From Actinomadura sp. DC4 (GTDB taxonomy: Bacteria > Actinomycetota > Actinomycetes > Streptosporangiales > Streptosporangiaceae): 64,000 nucleotides of DNA. The notes beneath the pieces were generated by a model that had not been told where the DNA came from, made no database searches, and saw only the letters and a list, made by a program, of their open reading frames with translations. The stretch lies in assembly GCF_030406325.1 (NCBI RefSeq), contig NZ_JAUEQY010000009.1:62001-126000 (forward strand). Direction: 5' to 3'. Below, piece after piece: positions 7,390-15,881 of the stretch (position 1 is the stretch's first letter; every line of letters starts with the position of its first letter). A program made the translations under genes and the position numbers.

Positions 7390-9029
7390 AACCCCTCGAT
7401 CCACGCCTGCTGCGGTACGCCCGTACGACCCGGGTCTACCTGGTCGCGTCCGTGGCGCTCGGCACCGCCACGGCGGGGCTGATCATCGCGCAGGCGACGC
7501 TGCTGGCCGACATGATCAGCCGGGCGTTCCTCGGCGGCGCCTCGCTCGCTTCTTCGCGTACGCCTCTGCTGCTCCTGCTCGCCGTGGTCGCCGGCCGTTC
7601 GCTCGTCGCCTGGCTGCAGGAGGTCGCCGCGCACCGCTCGTCGGCCGCGGTGAAGTCGCAGCTGCGCGGGCGGCTGCTGGAACATTCCGTACGGCTCGGG
7701 CCGGGGTGGCTGTCCGGCGAGCGCGGCGGAGAGCTCGCCACCGTGGCGACGCGGGGGATCGACGCTCTGGACGGGTACTTCTCGCGCTATCTGCCGCAGC
7801 TCGTCCTGGCCGTCATCGTGCCCGCCGCCGTGGGGCTGCGCATCCTGTTCGGCGACTGGCTGTCGGCGCTGACGATCGCGCTGACCCTGCCGCTCATCCC
7901 GGTCTTCGCGATCCTCGTCGGGCTGACGACCAAGGCGAAGATGGAACGCCGGTGGCGGACGCTGACGCTGCTCGCCGGGCACTTCCTCGACGCCGTCACG
8001 GGCCTGCCGACGCTGAAGGTCTTCGGCCGGGCGCGGGCGCAGGCGGAGGCGATCCGCGCGGTCACCGACCGCTACCGGCGGGCGACCATGTCGACGCTGC
8101 GGGTCGCGTTCCTGTCCGCGCTGGTCCTCGAACTGCTCGCCACGATCTCGGTGGCGCTGGTCGCGGTCTCCATCGGGCTGCGGCTGGTGAACGGGGAGAT
8201 CTCGCTGCGGACGGCGCTGCTCGTGCTCATCCTCGCGCCGGAGGCGTACCTGCCGCTGCGCCAGGTCGGCGCGCAGTACCACGCGAGCGTCGAAGGCCTG
8301 GCCGCCGCATCGCGGATCTTCGAGGTGGTCTCGACGCCGCTGCCCGCGTCGGGTGTCCGTACCGACGTTCCGGCGCGGGCGACCCTTCGCCTGGACCGGG
8401 TGACGGTGCGGTACGGGGACCGCCCGGCGGTGTCGGACTTCTCGCTGACCGTACATCCGGGGGAGGTCGTGGCGCTCACGGGTCCGAGCGGGGCCGGGAA
8501 GTCGACGCTGCTCGCGGTACTGCTCGGGTTCGTGCGGCCGTCGGCGGGGCGGGTCCTCGTCGACTGGGCCGACCTGGGCGGCTTCGCCCCGTCCGCGTGG
8601 CATGCCCAGGTCGCCTGGGTGCCGCAGCGGCCGTACCTGTTCGCGGACACGGTCGCGGGCAACATCCGGCTGGGCCGTCCGGACGCTTCCGATGCCGACG
8701 TACGGGAGGCGGCGCGTGCCGCCTCGGCCCTGGACTTCATCGAGGCGCTGCCGCGTGGTTTCGCGACGCCGATCGGGGAGGGCGGTGTTGGCCTGTCGGC
8801 GGGGCAGCGGCAGCGAGTCGCACTGGCGCGGGCGTTCCTGCGGGACGCGCCGTTGCTGCTGCTGGACGAGCCGACGTCGAACCTGGACGCGGAGAGCGAG
8901 GCGGCGGTGGTCGCGGCGGTACGGCGGCTGGCGGCCGGCCGCACGGTCGTCCTGGTCGCCCACCGTCCGGCGCTCGCGGCACTGGCCGACCGAACGGTCG
9001 GGGTCGAGCCGGCGGGGGTGGCGGCATGA
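7386..9029 (+). CDS. cydD: Thiol reductant ABC exporter subunit CydD
   Basis: CydD is one half of the heterodimeric exporter that moves cysteine and glutathione-type thiols out of the cytoplasm for cytochrome bd assembly. The 547-residue protein has an N-terminal six-helix membrane domain and a C-terminal ATPase with Walker A GPSGAGKST, signature LSAGQRQR and Walker B LLLLDEPTSNLD. The GTG start overlaps the cydB stop. A longer open frame continues upstream but antiparallels no family and overlaps cydB entirely. The stop overlaps an ATG at 9026 that opens the repeated junction described next. Confidence 0.92.
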   Translation: MKPLDPRLLRYARTTRVYLVASVALGTATAGLIIAQATLLADMISRAFLGGASLASSRTPLLLLLAVVAGRSLVAWLQEVAAHRSSAAVKSQLRGRLLEHSVRLGPGWLSGERGGELATVATRGIDALDGYFSRYLPQLVLAVIVPAAVGLRILFGDWLSALTIALTLPLIPVFAILVGLTTKAKMERRWRTLTLLAGHFLDAVTGLPTLKVFGRARAQAEAIRAVTDRYRRATMSTLRVAFLSALVLELLATISVALVAVSIGLRLVNGEISLRTALLVLILAPEAYLPLRQVGAQYHASVEGLAAASRIFEVVSTPLPASGVRTDVPARATLRLDRVTVRYGDRPAVSDFSLTVHPGEVVALTGPSGAGKSTLLAVLLGFVRPSAGRVLVDWADLGGFAPSAWHAQVAWVPQRPYLFADTVAGNIRLGRPDASDADVREAARAASALDFIEALPRGFATPIGEGGVGLSAGQRQRVALARAFLRDAPLLLLDEPTSNLDAESEAAVVAAVRRLAAGRTVVLVAHRPALAALADRTVGVEPAGVAA

Positions 9030-9285
9030 GACGGCTTCTCGCGCTGCGGCTCGGCGGTGGGGCGGATGCGGTCTGGCGGCCGGTCGCGAGGGGTTCCATG
9101 TCGGCGGACCGTACGGTGCGCGTCGGGGTCGAGGGTGTGGCGGCCATGAGAGGGCTCCTCGCGCCGAGCCGTCCGGCGGGTGAGAGGCTCGCGTCGGACC
9201 TGTTCTCTGGTGTGCCGGGCGACCTCGCGGTCCGCGGTGAGCCGGCGGAGGTGGCGGGATGAGGCGGCTTCTCGCGCTGGCCCGG
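9005..9285 (+). repeat. Degenerate tandem repeat of the cydD/cydC junction (three copies)
   Basis: Three copies of a unit start at ATGs 9026, 9146 and 9259, spacings 120 and 113 bases. The first and third share ATGAGxCGGCTTCTCGCGCTG with one difference over 21 bases. Copies one and two share GTCGGGGTCGAG followed by a GGTGGCGGC-like stretch before the ATG. The pattern indicates repeated duplication of the junction followed by drift. Confidence 0.6.
9026..9262 (+). CDS. Small ORF made of repeated cydC starts, 78 aa
   Basis: This frame sits exactly between cydD and cydC with ATGA overlaps at both ends. It begins MRRLLAL, identical to the first seven residues of CydC. An internal stretch MRGLLAPSRPAGERLA resembles the CydC start MRRLLALARPSGGRLL. 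It therefore looks like a by-product of duplication of the cydD/cydC junction rather than an independent gene. It keeps an open frame and would preserve translational coupling between its neighbours. Whether the peptide accumulates is unknown. Confidence 0.45.
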   Translation: MRRLLALRLGGGADAVWRPVARGSMSADRTVRVGVEGVAAMRGLLAPSRPAGERLASDLFSGVPGDLAVRGEPAEVAG

Positions 9286-10983
9286 CCGTCCGGTGGGCGG
9301 CTGCTGCTGGCGGTGCTGTTCGGGGTGCTGGCGCTCGGGAGCGGGGTCGGGCTCATGGCGACGTCGGCCTGGCTCATCTCGCGTGCCGCGCAGCATCCGC
9401 CGGTGCTCACGCTCATGGTGGCGATCGTCGCGGTGCGGGCGTTCGGGATCGGGCGTGGGGTGTTCCGGTACGCCGAGCGGCTGACCGGCCACGACGCGAC
9501 CTTCCGCATCCTCGCCGACCTGCGGGCGCGGGTGTACGAGCGGCTCGTGCCGCGGTCCGGGCTGCACGGCGGCGACCTGCTCGCCCGGCTCGTCGCCGAC
9601 GTGGACGCGGTGCAGGATCTCTACCTGCGGGCGCTGCTGCCCGGGGCCGTGGCCGCGGTCGTCGGCGGTGCGTCGGTCGGGCTCGCCTGGGCCCTGTTGC
9701 CGTCGGCGGGGGTGGTGCTGCTCGCCGCCCTGCTGGTCGCGGGGGTGCTCGCGCCGTGGCTGTCGGCGGTCCTGGCGCGGCGTTCGGAGCGGCGGGGGAC
9801 CGAGCTGCGCGGCGAGATGACCACCCATGTCGTCGACTCGCTCCAGGGCGCGCCGGAGCTGGTGGTGTACGGTGCCGCGCCGGCCCGGCTCGCCGAGGCC
9901 GCGCGGCTCGACCAGGCGTACACCCGCACGGCGGCCCGGTCGGCCACGACCGCCGGGGCCGGCGCGGCCCTGTCCACTCTCGCCGGGGGGCTGGCGGTCT
10001 GGGGCGGCCTCGCGGTCGGTGTGCCGGCCGTACGCTCGGGGCGGCTCGACGGCGTGCTGCTCGCGGTGGTCGTACTGCTGCCGCTGGCGACGTTCGAGGT
10101 CGTCGCGGGGCTGCCGCTCGCCGCGCAGTACCTCGAACGGGTCCGCCGTTCCGCCTCTCGCGTCTTCGCCGTCCTGGACCGGGACGAACCGGTGCGCGAG
10201 CCTCTCGCGCCTGCCGCTCTGCCTTCGGCGCCGTACGTCCTGCGCGTCCGTGACCTGCGGGCCCGGTGGACGCCCGATGGGCCGTACGCCCTCGACGGCG
10301 TGTCCCTGGACCTTCGGCCGGGGCGGCGGTGCGCGGTCGTCGGCGCGAGCGGTTCGGGCAAGACGACGCTGGCCACGGTGCTGCTGCGGCTCCTGGAACC
10401 GGCCGGGGGCATGGTGTCGCTGAACGGCGTCGACGTTCGCTCGCTGTCCGGCGACGACGTACGCCGGGTGGTGGGATCGTGCGGCCAGGACGCGCACCTG
10501 TTCGACACGACGATCGGGGCGAATCTACGGCTCGCCCGCCCGTCCGCGACGGAGGAGGAGATCCACGACGCGCTGCGACGGGCGCGCCTGCTGTCCTGGG
10601 TCTCCGCCTTGCCGGAGGGTCTGGACACGCGTGTCGGCGAACACGGGGCACGGGTGTCAGGTGGCCAGCGCCAGCGCATCGCTCTGGCGCGTACGCTGCT
10701 GGCCGACTTCCCGATCCTGCTGCTGGACGAGCCGACCGAGCACCTGGACGTGGCGACCGCCGACGAGCTGACCGCGGACCTGCTGAGCGCCACCGAGGGC
10801 CGTACGACCCTGCTCGTGACGCACCGGCTGACCGGTCTGGAGGCGGTGGACGAGATCATCGTCCTCTCCCGCGGCAGGGTCGCCGACCGGGGCACCCACG
10901 CGGAGCTACTGGCCCGCCTCGGTCCGTACCGCTCGATGTGGGAGCTTGAACGCCGCTACGACCCGCTACGAGTCAGCGACTGA
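9259..10983 (+). CDS. cydC: Thiol reductant ABC exporter subunit CydC
   Basis: CydC is the second half of the thiol exporter needed for cytochrome bd maturation. The 574 residues comprise six membrane helices, then an ATPase with Walker A GASGSGKTT, signature VSGGQRQR and Walker B ILLLDEPTEHLD. The start codon overlaps the stop of the small junction ORF (ATGA). The last 230 bases are duplicated in a decayed copy at about 12720-12974, beyond the HNH gene, so this locus has been rearranged. Confidence 0.92.
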   Translation: MRRLLALARPSGGRLLLAVLFGVLALGSGVGLMATSAWLISRAAQHPPVLTLMVAIVAVRAFGIGRGVFRYAERLTGHDATFRILADLRARVYERLVPRSGLHGGDLLARLVADVDAVQDLYLRALLPGAVAAVVGGASVGLAWALLPSAGVVLLAALLVAGVLAPWLSAVLARRSERRGTELRGEMTTHVVDSLQGAPELVVYGAAPARLAEAARLDQAYTRTAARSATTAGAGAALSTLAGGLAVWGGLAVGVPAVRSGRLDGVLLAVVVLLPLATFEVVAGLPLAAQYLERVRRSASRVFAVLDRDEPVREPLAPAALPSAPYVLRVRDLRARWTPDGPYALDGVSLDLRPGRRCAVVGASGSGKTTLATVLLRLLEPAGGMVSLNGVDVRSLSGDDVRRVVGSCGQDAHLFDTTIGANLRLARPSATEEEIHDALRRARLLSWVSALPEGLDTRVGEHGARVSGGQRQRIALARTLLADFPILLLDEPTEHLDVATADELTADLLSATEGRTTLLVTHRLTGLEAVDEIIVLSRGRVADRGTHAELLARLGPYRSMWELERRYDPLRVSD

Positions 10984-11033
10984 GCGGGGTGGTGAGGAGC
11001 GGGCGGCGGCAATGGGTGAAGCGCCAAAGGGTG

Positions 11034-12385
11034 TTATTCGCGGTCGGCGGGGGCGGTTATTCGCCAGTGTCCGGTGGGGGTGGTCCAGAGGAGGACGCCG
11101 GGCCATAGGTGGTGGAGTCGCCATCCGGGTGTTTGTTTCAGGGTGTGGTGGCGGCGGCAGAGCATGGCGATGTTGCACGGGCAGGTCGGGCCGTCCCGAT
11201 GGTAGGGGGTGGTGTGGTCGGCGTCGCAGTGGCGGACTGGGCGCCGGCAGCCGGGGAACCCGCATCGGCGGTCGCGTTGTTCGATGAGACGGCGCATGGC
11301 GGCGGGCACCCGGTAGCCGTGGTGGCCGTGGTCGTGGTGGCCATGCGCCGAGTCCAGTGCCGGGGCCGGTACGCACCAGCGGGTCTTCAGGCCGACGAGG
11401 GACTCCGCGATGCGTTCGCCTGCTCGGGTGATGAGGCGGGCGAGGTGCCGGTGCCGTTCGGGCATGGTGTCGGGCCGCAGATGCCCGACGAGTCCGGCGA
11501 GCGCGGGAAGCCCGGAGAGCGCCGGGAGATGGGTGCGGGCGGCGTGGGCGATGGCGTCGGCGATCGCGTCATCGATCCCCGTCCAGCTCTCGTCGCCGTG
11601 GGCCGGTGTCGCGGGGGCCTGGCGGGTGGTGTCGGCGGGGGTTCGCCGGTGTTGAGGGTGCCGGAGAGCAGGCCGAGGAAGACATCGGCGCGTAGTTGCC
11701 CGATGGCACGCCGGTCACCGTCGCTTCTGAGGCCGGCGGCGATCGCGTTGATCCGGTTACGGGCCGCGGTCGCGGTGTCGGCGGGCAGGTCCAGGCCGGT
11801 CAGGTGCGCGGTGCCGTCATCAGTGGCCAGCAGCTGCACATCACGCGCCCGCTCGGCGTGCTCACGCCGCCGGGACAGCGCGCCAGGGTCCAGACGTCGG
11901 ACCAGCCGGCGGATCTTCGCCCGGATCTCACCGGTGGTCTGCCCCGCCGCCCGCGCCAGCACTCGCGCCTCGATCTCCCCCGCGACCTCAACACCGACCT
12001 GTCCCATCCCCTGCCACACCGCACGAGCCCGGCAACAATCCAAATCCCCACACGCCAAAGCCGCGAACGTCGCAGGCAACCCGCCGACCAACCCGGTCGC
12101 GAACCGAACCAGCTCATCGGCCGACGCCGCCGTCAAGGTGAGCGCCGCGGCCACCTCGTCATTGACGTACTCACCCGCCGGGATCACCCCGACACCGCAG
12201 ACCTGCTCCTCCGCGGCACGGCGACGCGCCAGCTCCGCCACCGCCGCCAACTCCACCGCCTGCAACCGCGAGACCGCCCGCCGCGCCTCCACCATCAACT
12301 CGACAAGGTCGCCATCACCCACATCGCGGGCATCAGCCCCGAACAGATCGAGAGGCGTCAGGTCATCGGCGGACAGACCATTCAC
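11034..12385 (-). pseudogene. DUF222/HNH endonuclease gene, frameshifted
   Basis: The N-terminal two thirds (DUF222 domain, from about 12385 down to about 11650) and the C-terminal HNH part (from about 11630 to 11034) lie in different frames. The HNH part shows CGFPGCRRPVRHCDADH, then CNIAMLCRRHHTLKQ, the usual cysteine/histidine layout of 13E12-repeat-type nucleases. The frame changes near GGGGG runs at 11613-11617 and 11637-11641, so a one-base slip would explain it. The GTG at 12385 has a strong GGAGGG seven bases upstream, and a TATTAT -10 box at 12434-12429 supports it over the ATG at 12430. The gene is flanked on both sides by cydC 3' sequence. A base error in the sequence is an alternative to real inactivation. 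Confidence 0.7.
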
Positions 12386-12719
12386 GCCGAATCCCTCCCC
12401 CCGGAAGAACCATCCCAGCCATTCGAACATAATAGCTAATGGCGCGGCCGTTCGACATAGACATAACGGGCATTGAAAAGAATCACTCGTTTTCTCCGGT
12501 GCTCCGGCTAGGGGGCCGGGCTTCTTCGGAATTGCCGCGGTCCGCGTTATCGGGGGCAATCGTCCGACATTTGATCGTCGGGAACACCCTTCTCGGCTGG
12601 GCAGAACCTGCAGTCCACCCGCCCACCCGCCCGCGAGGGAGGATTCGCGACGCGACGCGCCGTGCTCGGTCGTCGCCGTGGGTGGAGACGGCTTGCCCTC
12701 GGGCCTGGGCGCGCGTGTC
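12386..12719. other. Intergenic stretch upstream of the HNH gene
   Basis: This stretch holds the probable HNH promoter: TATTAT on the minus strand at 12434-12429 with a weak TGTCGA-like -35 about 17 bases further. A plus-strand frame opens at 12439 but shows no family resemblance until it enters the cydC relic, so I do not call it a gene. Confidence 0.4.
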
Positions 12720-12974
12720 GGCTCCTGCTGCTGGACGAGCCGACCGAGCACCTGGAGGTGGCGACCGCCGGCGAGCTGTTGCGCGACGCCGGCCTGACCG
12801 CGGACCTGCTGGGCGTCACCGAGGGCCGTACGACCCTGCTCGTGACGCATCGCATCGCCTGGCCGGTCTGGAGGCGGTGGACGAGATCATCGTCCTCTCC
12901 CACGGCAGGGTCGCCGACCGCGGCACCCACGCGGAGCTACTGGCGCGCCCCAGCTCTCATCGTTCGCTGTGGAA
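12720..12974 (+). pseudogene. Decayed copy of the cydC 3' end
   Basis: The sequence matches cydC from its Walker B region to near its end (compare 10709-10944). One frame reads LLLLDEPTEHLEVATAGELL, then after the shift another frame reads LEAVDEIIVLSHGRVADRG. The copy carries a 15-base insertion (encoding LRDAG) near 12778-12793 and a one-base frameshift within the ...THR codons near 12850. It has no start, no membrane domain and no Walker A, so it cannot make a transporter. It shows that a duplication or recombination placed the HNH cassette between two cydC 3' segments. Confidence 0.8.
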
Positions 12975-13068
12975 TCCCGGACACGACGCCGAGGTCGCTT
13001 TTCCCGCGTTGCTCGGGTGAACCAGGCGAGGCAACCGATCATCCATATAGGTGACACATATCGGCATG

Positions 13069-13088
13069 TCAGGAAGGCGGTTTCCTGA
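13069..13088 (+). promoter_or_regulatory. Hairpin sequestering the ribosome site of the next gene
   Basis: TCAGGAA at 13069-13075 pairs perfectly with TTCCTGA at 13082-13088. The left arm contains the AGGAA of the ribosome-binding site and the right arm ends on the first base of the ATG at 13088. If formed in the mRNA, the hairpin would limit initiation. Confidence 0.4.
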
Positions 13089-13798
13089 TGACCGTGGGAA
13101 GGATCTCTTTCCTCTGCTGGACCGTCTTCACCGTGATGTGCGCGGCCTTCCTGCCGCTGGCCATCGGCATCGAGCGCCTTCACGCTCTGCCGGAGACGGC
13201 GCGAGTCCCCGTGGCCGTCGCGGTGGTGTCGGTCCTCTGGTGGGGACCGTTCGTCTATGCCATATCCCTCGCCATGGCGGTGTACAAGCACGGCGACCGG
13301 CGGCTGCTCGCCCACGGCCTGCGGGGAAGGGCGGACGTGCTCTCGGCCGAGGCGACCGGCATGACCGTCTCGGCCGGCGGCGGGCGGTACGGCGGATCCC
13401 GCGTGTACAAGTACCGCCTGCGGGTGAGCGTCGCCGGCAGACGTCCGTACGAGACGGTCTGCCGGGTGTGCCAGAGGGGATTCGGGACAGGGACGACGGT
13501 GGAGGTCGCGGTCAGCCGGCACAACCGCAACCGGGTCATGATCGACTTCGGTCAAGGCCCGGCGGACCGCCGCCCTGTCGAGGGGATCGAAGTCCTCCTC
13601 GGCCTGCCCCCAGAGCCCGAAGACACGATCCCAGCCCCCCAAGACACGATCCCGGAGCCCCAGGACACGATCCCCGAGCCGGTGTCGCCGAGCACGCTGC
13701 GCATCCGCGAACTCGTCGACCTGAACCGCCGCCACCGCGAGGGCGAACTCACCGACGCCGAGTACGCCGCCGAGAAGGCCCGCGTCGTCGGCCAGTGA
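13088..13798 (+). CDS. Membrane protein with C-terminal SHOCT-like motif and DTIP repeats
   Basis: The 236-residue protein has two N-terminal membrane helices (about residues 7-27 and 40-62). A soluble domain of unknown family (about 70-170) follows, then a proline-rich linker with three repeats of DTIPxPQ/DTIPEP (about 178-198). The last 35 residues (IRELVDLNRRHREGELTDAEYAAEK) form a SHOCT-like helical motif, often found at the ends of membrane and regulatory proteins and thought to mediate oligomerisation. Its ribosome site lies in a small hairpin. Function is unknown. Confidence 0.6.
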   Translation: MTVGRISFLCWTVFTVMCAAFLPLAIGIERLHALPETARVPVAVAVVSVLWWGPFVYAISLAMAVYKHGDRRLLAHGLRGRADVLSAEATGMTVSAGGGRYGGSRVYKYRLRVSVAGRRPYETVCRVCQRGFGTGTTVEVAVSRHNRNRVMIDFGQGPADRRPVEGIEVLLGLPPEPEDTIPAPQDTIPEPQDTIPEPVSPSTLRIRELVDLNRRHREGELTDAEYAAEKARVVGQ

Positions 13799-13811
13799 GG
13801 GGAGAACGCCC

Positions 13812-13946
13812 CTACGACCCAGTGCGGGGCACTTCAGGTGACGCCGCGTGAGGCGCCAGAAGGGCGACCTCGATGCAATCCCCGCCTTCGGCGCCGCTGT
13901 ACGTGCTCTTGCGCCAGTGAGGGGTAGGCAGGTCCGGAGACTTCAT
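13812..13946 (-). CDS. DUF397 family protein, short form (44 aa)
   Basis: The start HWRKSTYSGAEGGDCIEVALL matches the conserved N-terminal half of DUF397 proteins. The usual second half, with a VRDSKDP-type motif and a WxxF segment, is absent: the frame ends after 44 residues instead of about 60-70. The ATG overlaps the stop of the upstream XRE regulator (ATGA), the normal arrangement of XRE/DUF397 pairs, in which the DUF397 protein works with or antagonises the regulator. The short C-terminus may mean partial loss of function. Confidence 0.7.
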   Translation of the reverse strand: MKSPDLPTPHWRKSTYSGAEGGDCIEVALLAPHAASPEVPRTGS

Positions 13947-14764
13947 AGGCTCTCCATTATCGTCCGGATGACGCGTCGCGACTCAGCCACAGAGTACGCG
14001 TGACCCCGAAGCAAGTCATAGCGCATAGTGCAGTGCGCGACAGAGGCCGGGCCCGTGATCAGATTTCCCTGCCCCGCTGCCTCGATGTAAGCGACATCCG
14101 GCTCGTCGTCGAGCCCCAGAATCGTGAAGCTGCCAGAGAAGGCCACGTAGTGTTCCGTGTCGTGAGGAAGTACCTGGATATTGATGTTCGGCCGGGTGCT
14201 GAGTTCGTGAAGATAATCGAGCTGCGCGCCAGTGATCTCGGGCGATCCGATGACGCGTCGCAGCGCCCATTCGTCGACGATGAAGAACGTTGGAGTCGAG
14301 GCCGGGCGGTCGAAGATCTCTCTGCGTGCCATCCGTGCTTGAAGGGCCTCCTCGATCACGTCGGGCGTCATGAACGAACTCATGATCGCCCGCGCATACT
14401 CCTCGGTCTGGAAGAGTCCGCTGATGAGAAGCGCTTCGAACTTCGAGACCTTGGTGGCCTTGGCCTCCAGCTCCACGTACTTGGAGAACCCCGGCGGCAG
14501 GGCGATGAGATGGCGTGTGTTGTTGATGAGCGTCCAGAGCTCGACGAAGAGGTTGCTGCTCTTGAAGAACGTGTCGAGGTCTTCGCTTAACTTCTTCGAG
14601 GGGATGTTCTTCGCTCCCTCGATCTGGCCGATGAGCTGTGCGGTGTAGCCGAGCGACTCCGAGAGTTGCGTCTTGGAAAGGCCCGCGCGCTCTCGCCAGG
14701 ATGTGAGCGTGATGGCGTACGCGCGGATCGCCGGGGATTCGTAGGGTTCGTTCTGCGCCACCAT
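13943..14764 (-). CDS. XRE-family regulator with DUF5753 domain
   Basis: Residues about 15-70 form a helix-turn-helix (LTSWRERAGLSKTQLSESLG, then QLIGQIEGAKNIPS). The rest is a DUF5753 domain with the usual LLISGLFQTEEYARAIM and LPHDTEHYVAFSGSF segments. Proteins of this kind are abundant in actinomycetes, with roles in development or antibiotic control. GGGAG lies about eight bases before the ATG. The gene is transcribed with the downstream DUF397 gene. An inverted repeat CCTGCC/GGCAGG at 14802-14823 upstream may be its operator. Confidence 0.85.
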   Translation of the reverse strand: MVAQNEPYESPAIRAYAITLTSWRERAGLSKTQLSESLGYTAQLIGQIEGAKNIPSKKLSEDLDTFFKSSNLFVELWTLINNTRHLIALPPGFSKYVELEAKATKVSKFEALLISGLFQTEEYARAIMSSFMTPDVIEEALQARMARREIFDRPASTPTFFIVDEWALRRVIGSPEITGAQLDYLHELSTRPNINIQVLPHDTEHYVAFSGSFTILGLDDEPDVAYIEAAGQGNLITGPASVAHCTMRYDLLRGHAYSVAESRRVIRTIMESL

Positions 14765-14924
14765 CGGCAGATCTCCCTAAGGTCGGGGGGCGTTGAAGTG
14801 TCCTGCCTGAATTTAGCGGCAGGGTGACCCTAATCGCCACCACATCGAAAGTGTTGGGGAGCGCAGGCGTTCCATTCGCGCGAGTGTCGGGCGATTTAAT
14901 GGCGGTATCGCACGATGTGAATGA

Positions 14925-15800
14925 TTAGGAGTCCGCCGATGGTGGCACGGTCTTGTCGAGAAAGGCTCTGATCAGGCCGGTGACGTCGGTCAACGCGCTC
15001 TCGAGAAGGAAGTGGCCGCCGTCGAGGAGGTGGATCTCGGCCTCTCGTACGTCGTCGGCGAACGCACGGGCGCCGTCGGGGCCGAAGATCTCGTCGCCCC
15101 GGCCCCAGACCGCCAGCAGCGGGACCTGGCTCGACCTCAGGTATTCGTGCAGGCGCGGGTACAGCGGCGGGTTCGTCGGGTAGTCGGCGAACAGCTTGAG
15201 CTGGACCCGGTCGTTGCCCGGCCGGGAGACCAGGGCGAAGTCGTGATGCCAGGTGTCCGGGCTGACCACGCTCTCGTCCGGCACGCCGGTGACGTACTGC
15301 CAGCGGATCGCCTCCAGGCTCAGCGCCCCCCGTACGCCGGGCTCGGTCTCCGGGGTCTGCTCGCGGCCGTACTCCCAGACGGGCTTCCAGAAGTCCGGGA
15401 CGAAGCCGGCCTCGTAGCCGTTGCCGTTCTGGGTGATGATCGCGGTGATCGCGTCGGGGTCGGTCAGGGCGAGCCGCCAGCCGATCGGGGCGCCGTAGTC
15501 CTGGACGTAGATGGCGTAGCGCGTGATCCCCAACCGCCCCAGTAGGCCCGCCGTCAACTCGGCGAGGGCGTCGAAGGTGTAGTCGAACTCCTCGACCGGC
15601 GGCGCGTCGGACAGGCCGAACCCCAGGTGGTCCGGCGCGATGACGTGGTAGCGGTCGGCCAGGGCCGGGATGAGCTCGCGGAACATGAACGAGCTGGTCG
15701 GGAAGCCGTGCAGCAGCACGAGCACCGGCGCGTCGGCCGGCCCGGCCTCGCGGTAGAACAGCCGGCGGCCTCGTACGGTCGCGTAGCGGTGGAAGACCAT
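14925..15800 (-). CDS. Alpha/beta hydrolase, haloalkane dehalogenase/epoxide hydrolase-like
   Basis: The 291-residue protein has LLHGFPTSSFMFRELIP (oxyanion region), APDHLGFGLSDAP, and the nucleophile elbow YVQDYGAPIGWR, with Asp rather than Ser as nucleophile. The catalytic His is in LDGGHFLLES near the end. Asp at the elbow is the mark of haloalkane dehalogenases and epoxide hydrolases; the substrate cannot be told. It is divergent from a CGNR zinc-finger regulator, which probably controls it through the repeats between them. Confidence 0.75.
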   Translation of the reverse strand: MVFHRYATVRGRRLFYREAGPADAPVLVLLHGFPTSSFMFRELIPALADRYHVIAPDHLGFGLSDAPPVEEFDYTFDALAELTAGLLGRLGITRYAIYVQDYGAPIGWRLALTDPDAITAIITQNGNGYEAGFVPDFWKPVWEYGREQTPETEPGVRGALSLEAIRWQYVTGVPDESVVSPDTWHHDFALVSRPGNDRVQLKLFADYPTNPPLYPRLHEYLRSSQVPLLAVWGRGDEIFGPDGARAFADDVREAEIHLLDGGHFLLESALTDVTGLIRAFLDKTVPPSADS

Positions 15801-15850
15801 CTCTAACCCCCTTGAAGGCTTTTGATGGTTTGACTACAGCAGGCGTACGC

Positions 15851-15878
15851 TAACCTGTCAAGTGGAGTATGGAGGTTA
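15851..15878. promoter_or_regulatory. Inverted repeat TAACCT/AGGTTA between hydrolase and CGNR regulator
   Basis: TAACCT at 15851-15856 and AGGTTA at 15873-15878 are perfect 6-base arms separated by 16 bases, just before the regulator start at 15882. The GGAGG ribosome site lies in the right arm. This is a plausible operator for the divergent pair. Confidence 0.35.
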
Positions 15879-15881
15879 GAG

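Noticed and set aside
7011-9509. 832-codon minus-strand frame over cydB, cydD and the junction repeats
   Set aside because: It overlaps well-supported cyd genes along its full length and shows no family pattern.
12439-13020. 193-codon frame as an independent gene
   Set aside because: Only its last third resembles a protein, and this is the shifted end of the cydC relic; the front shows no family resemblance.
14925-15800. Firm call of haloalkane dehalogenase
   Set aside because: The Asp nucleophile also fits epoxide hydrolases and related enzymes; halide-binding residues could not be confirmed by eye.
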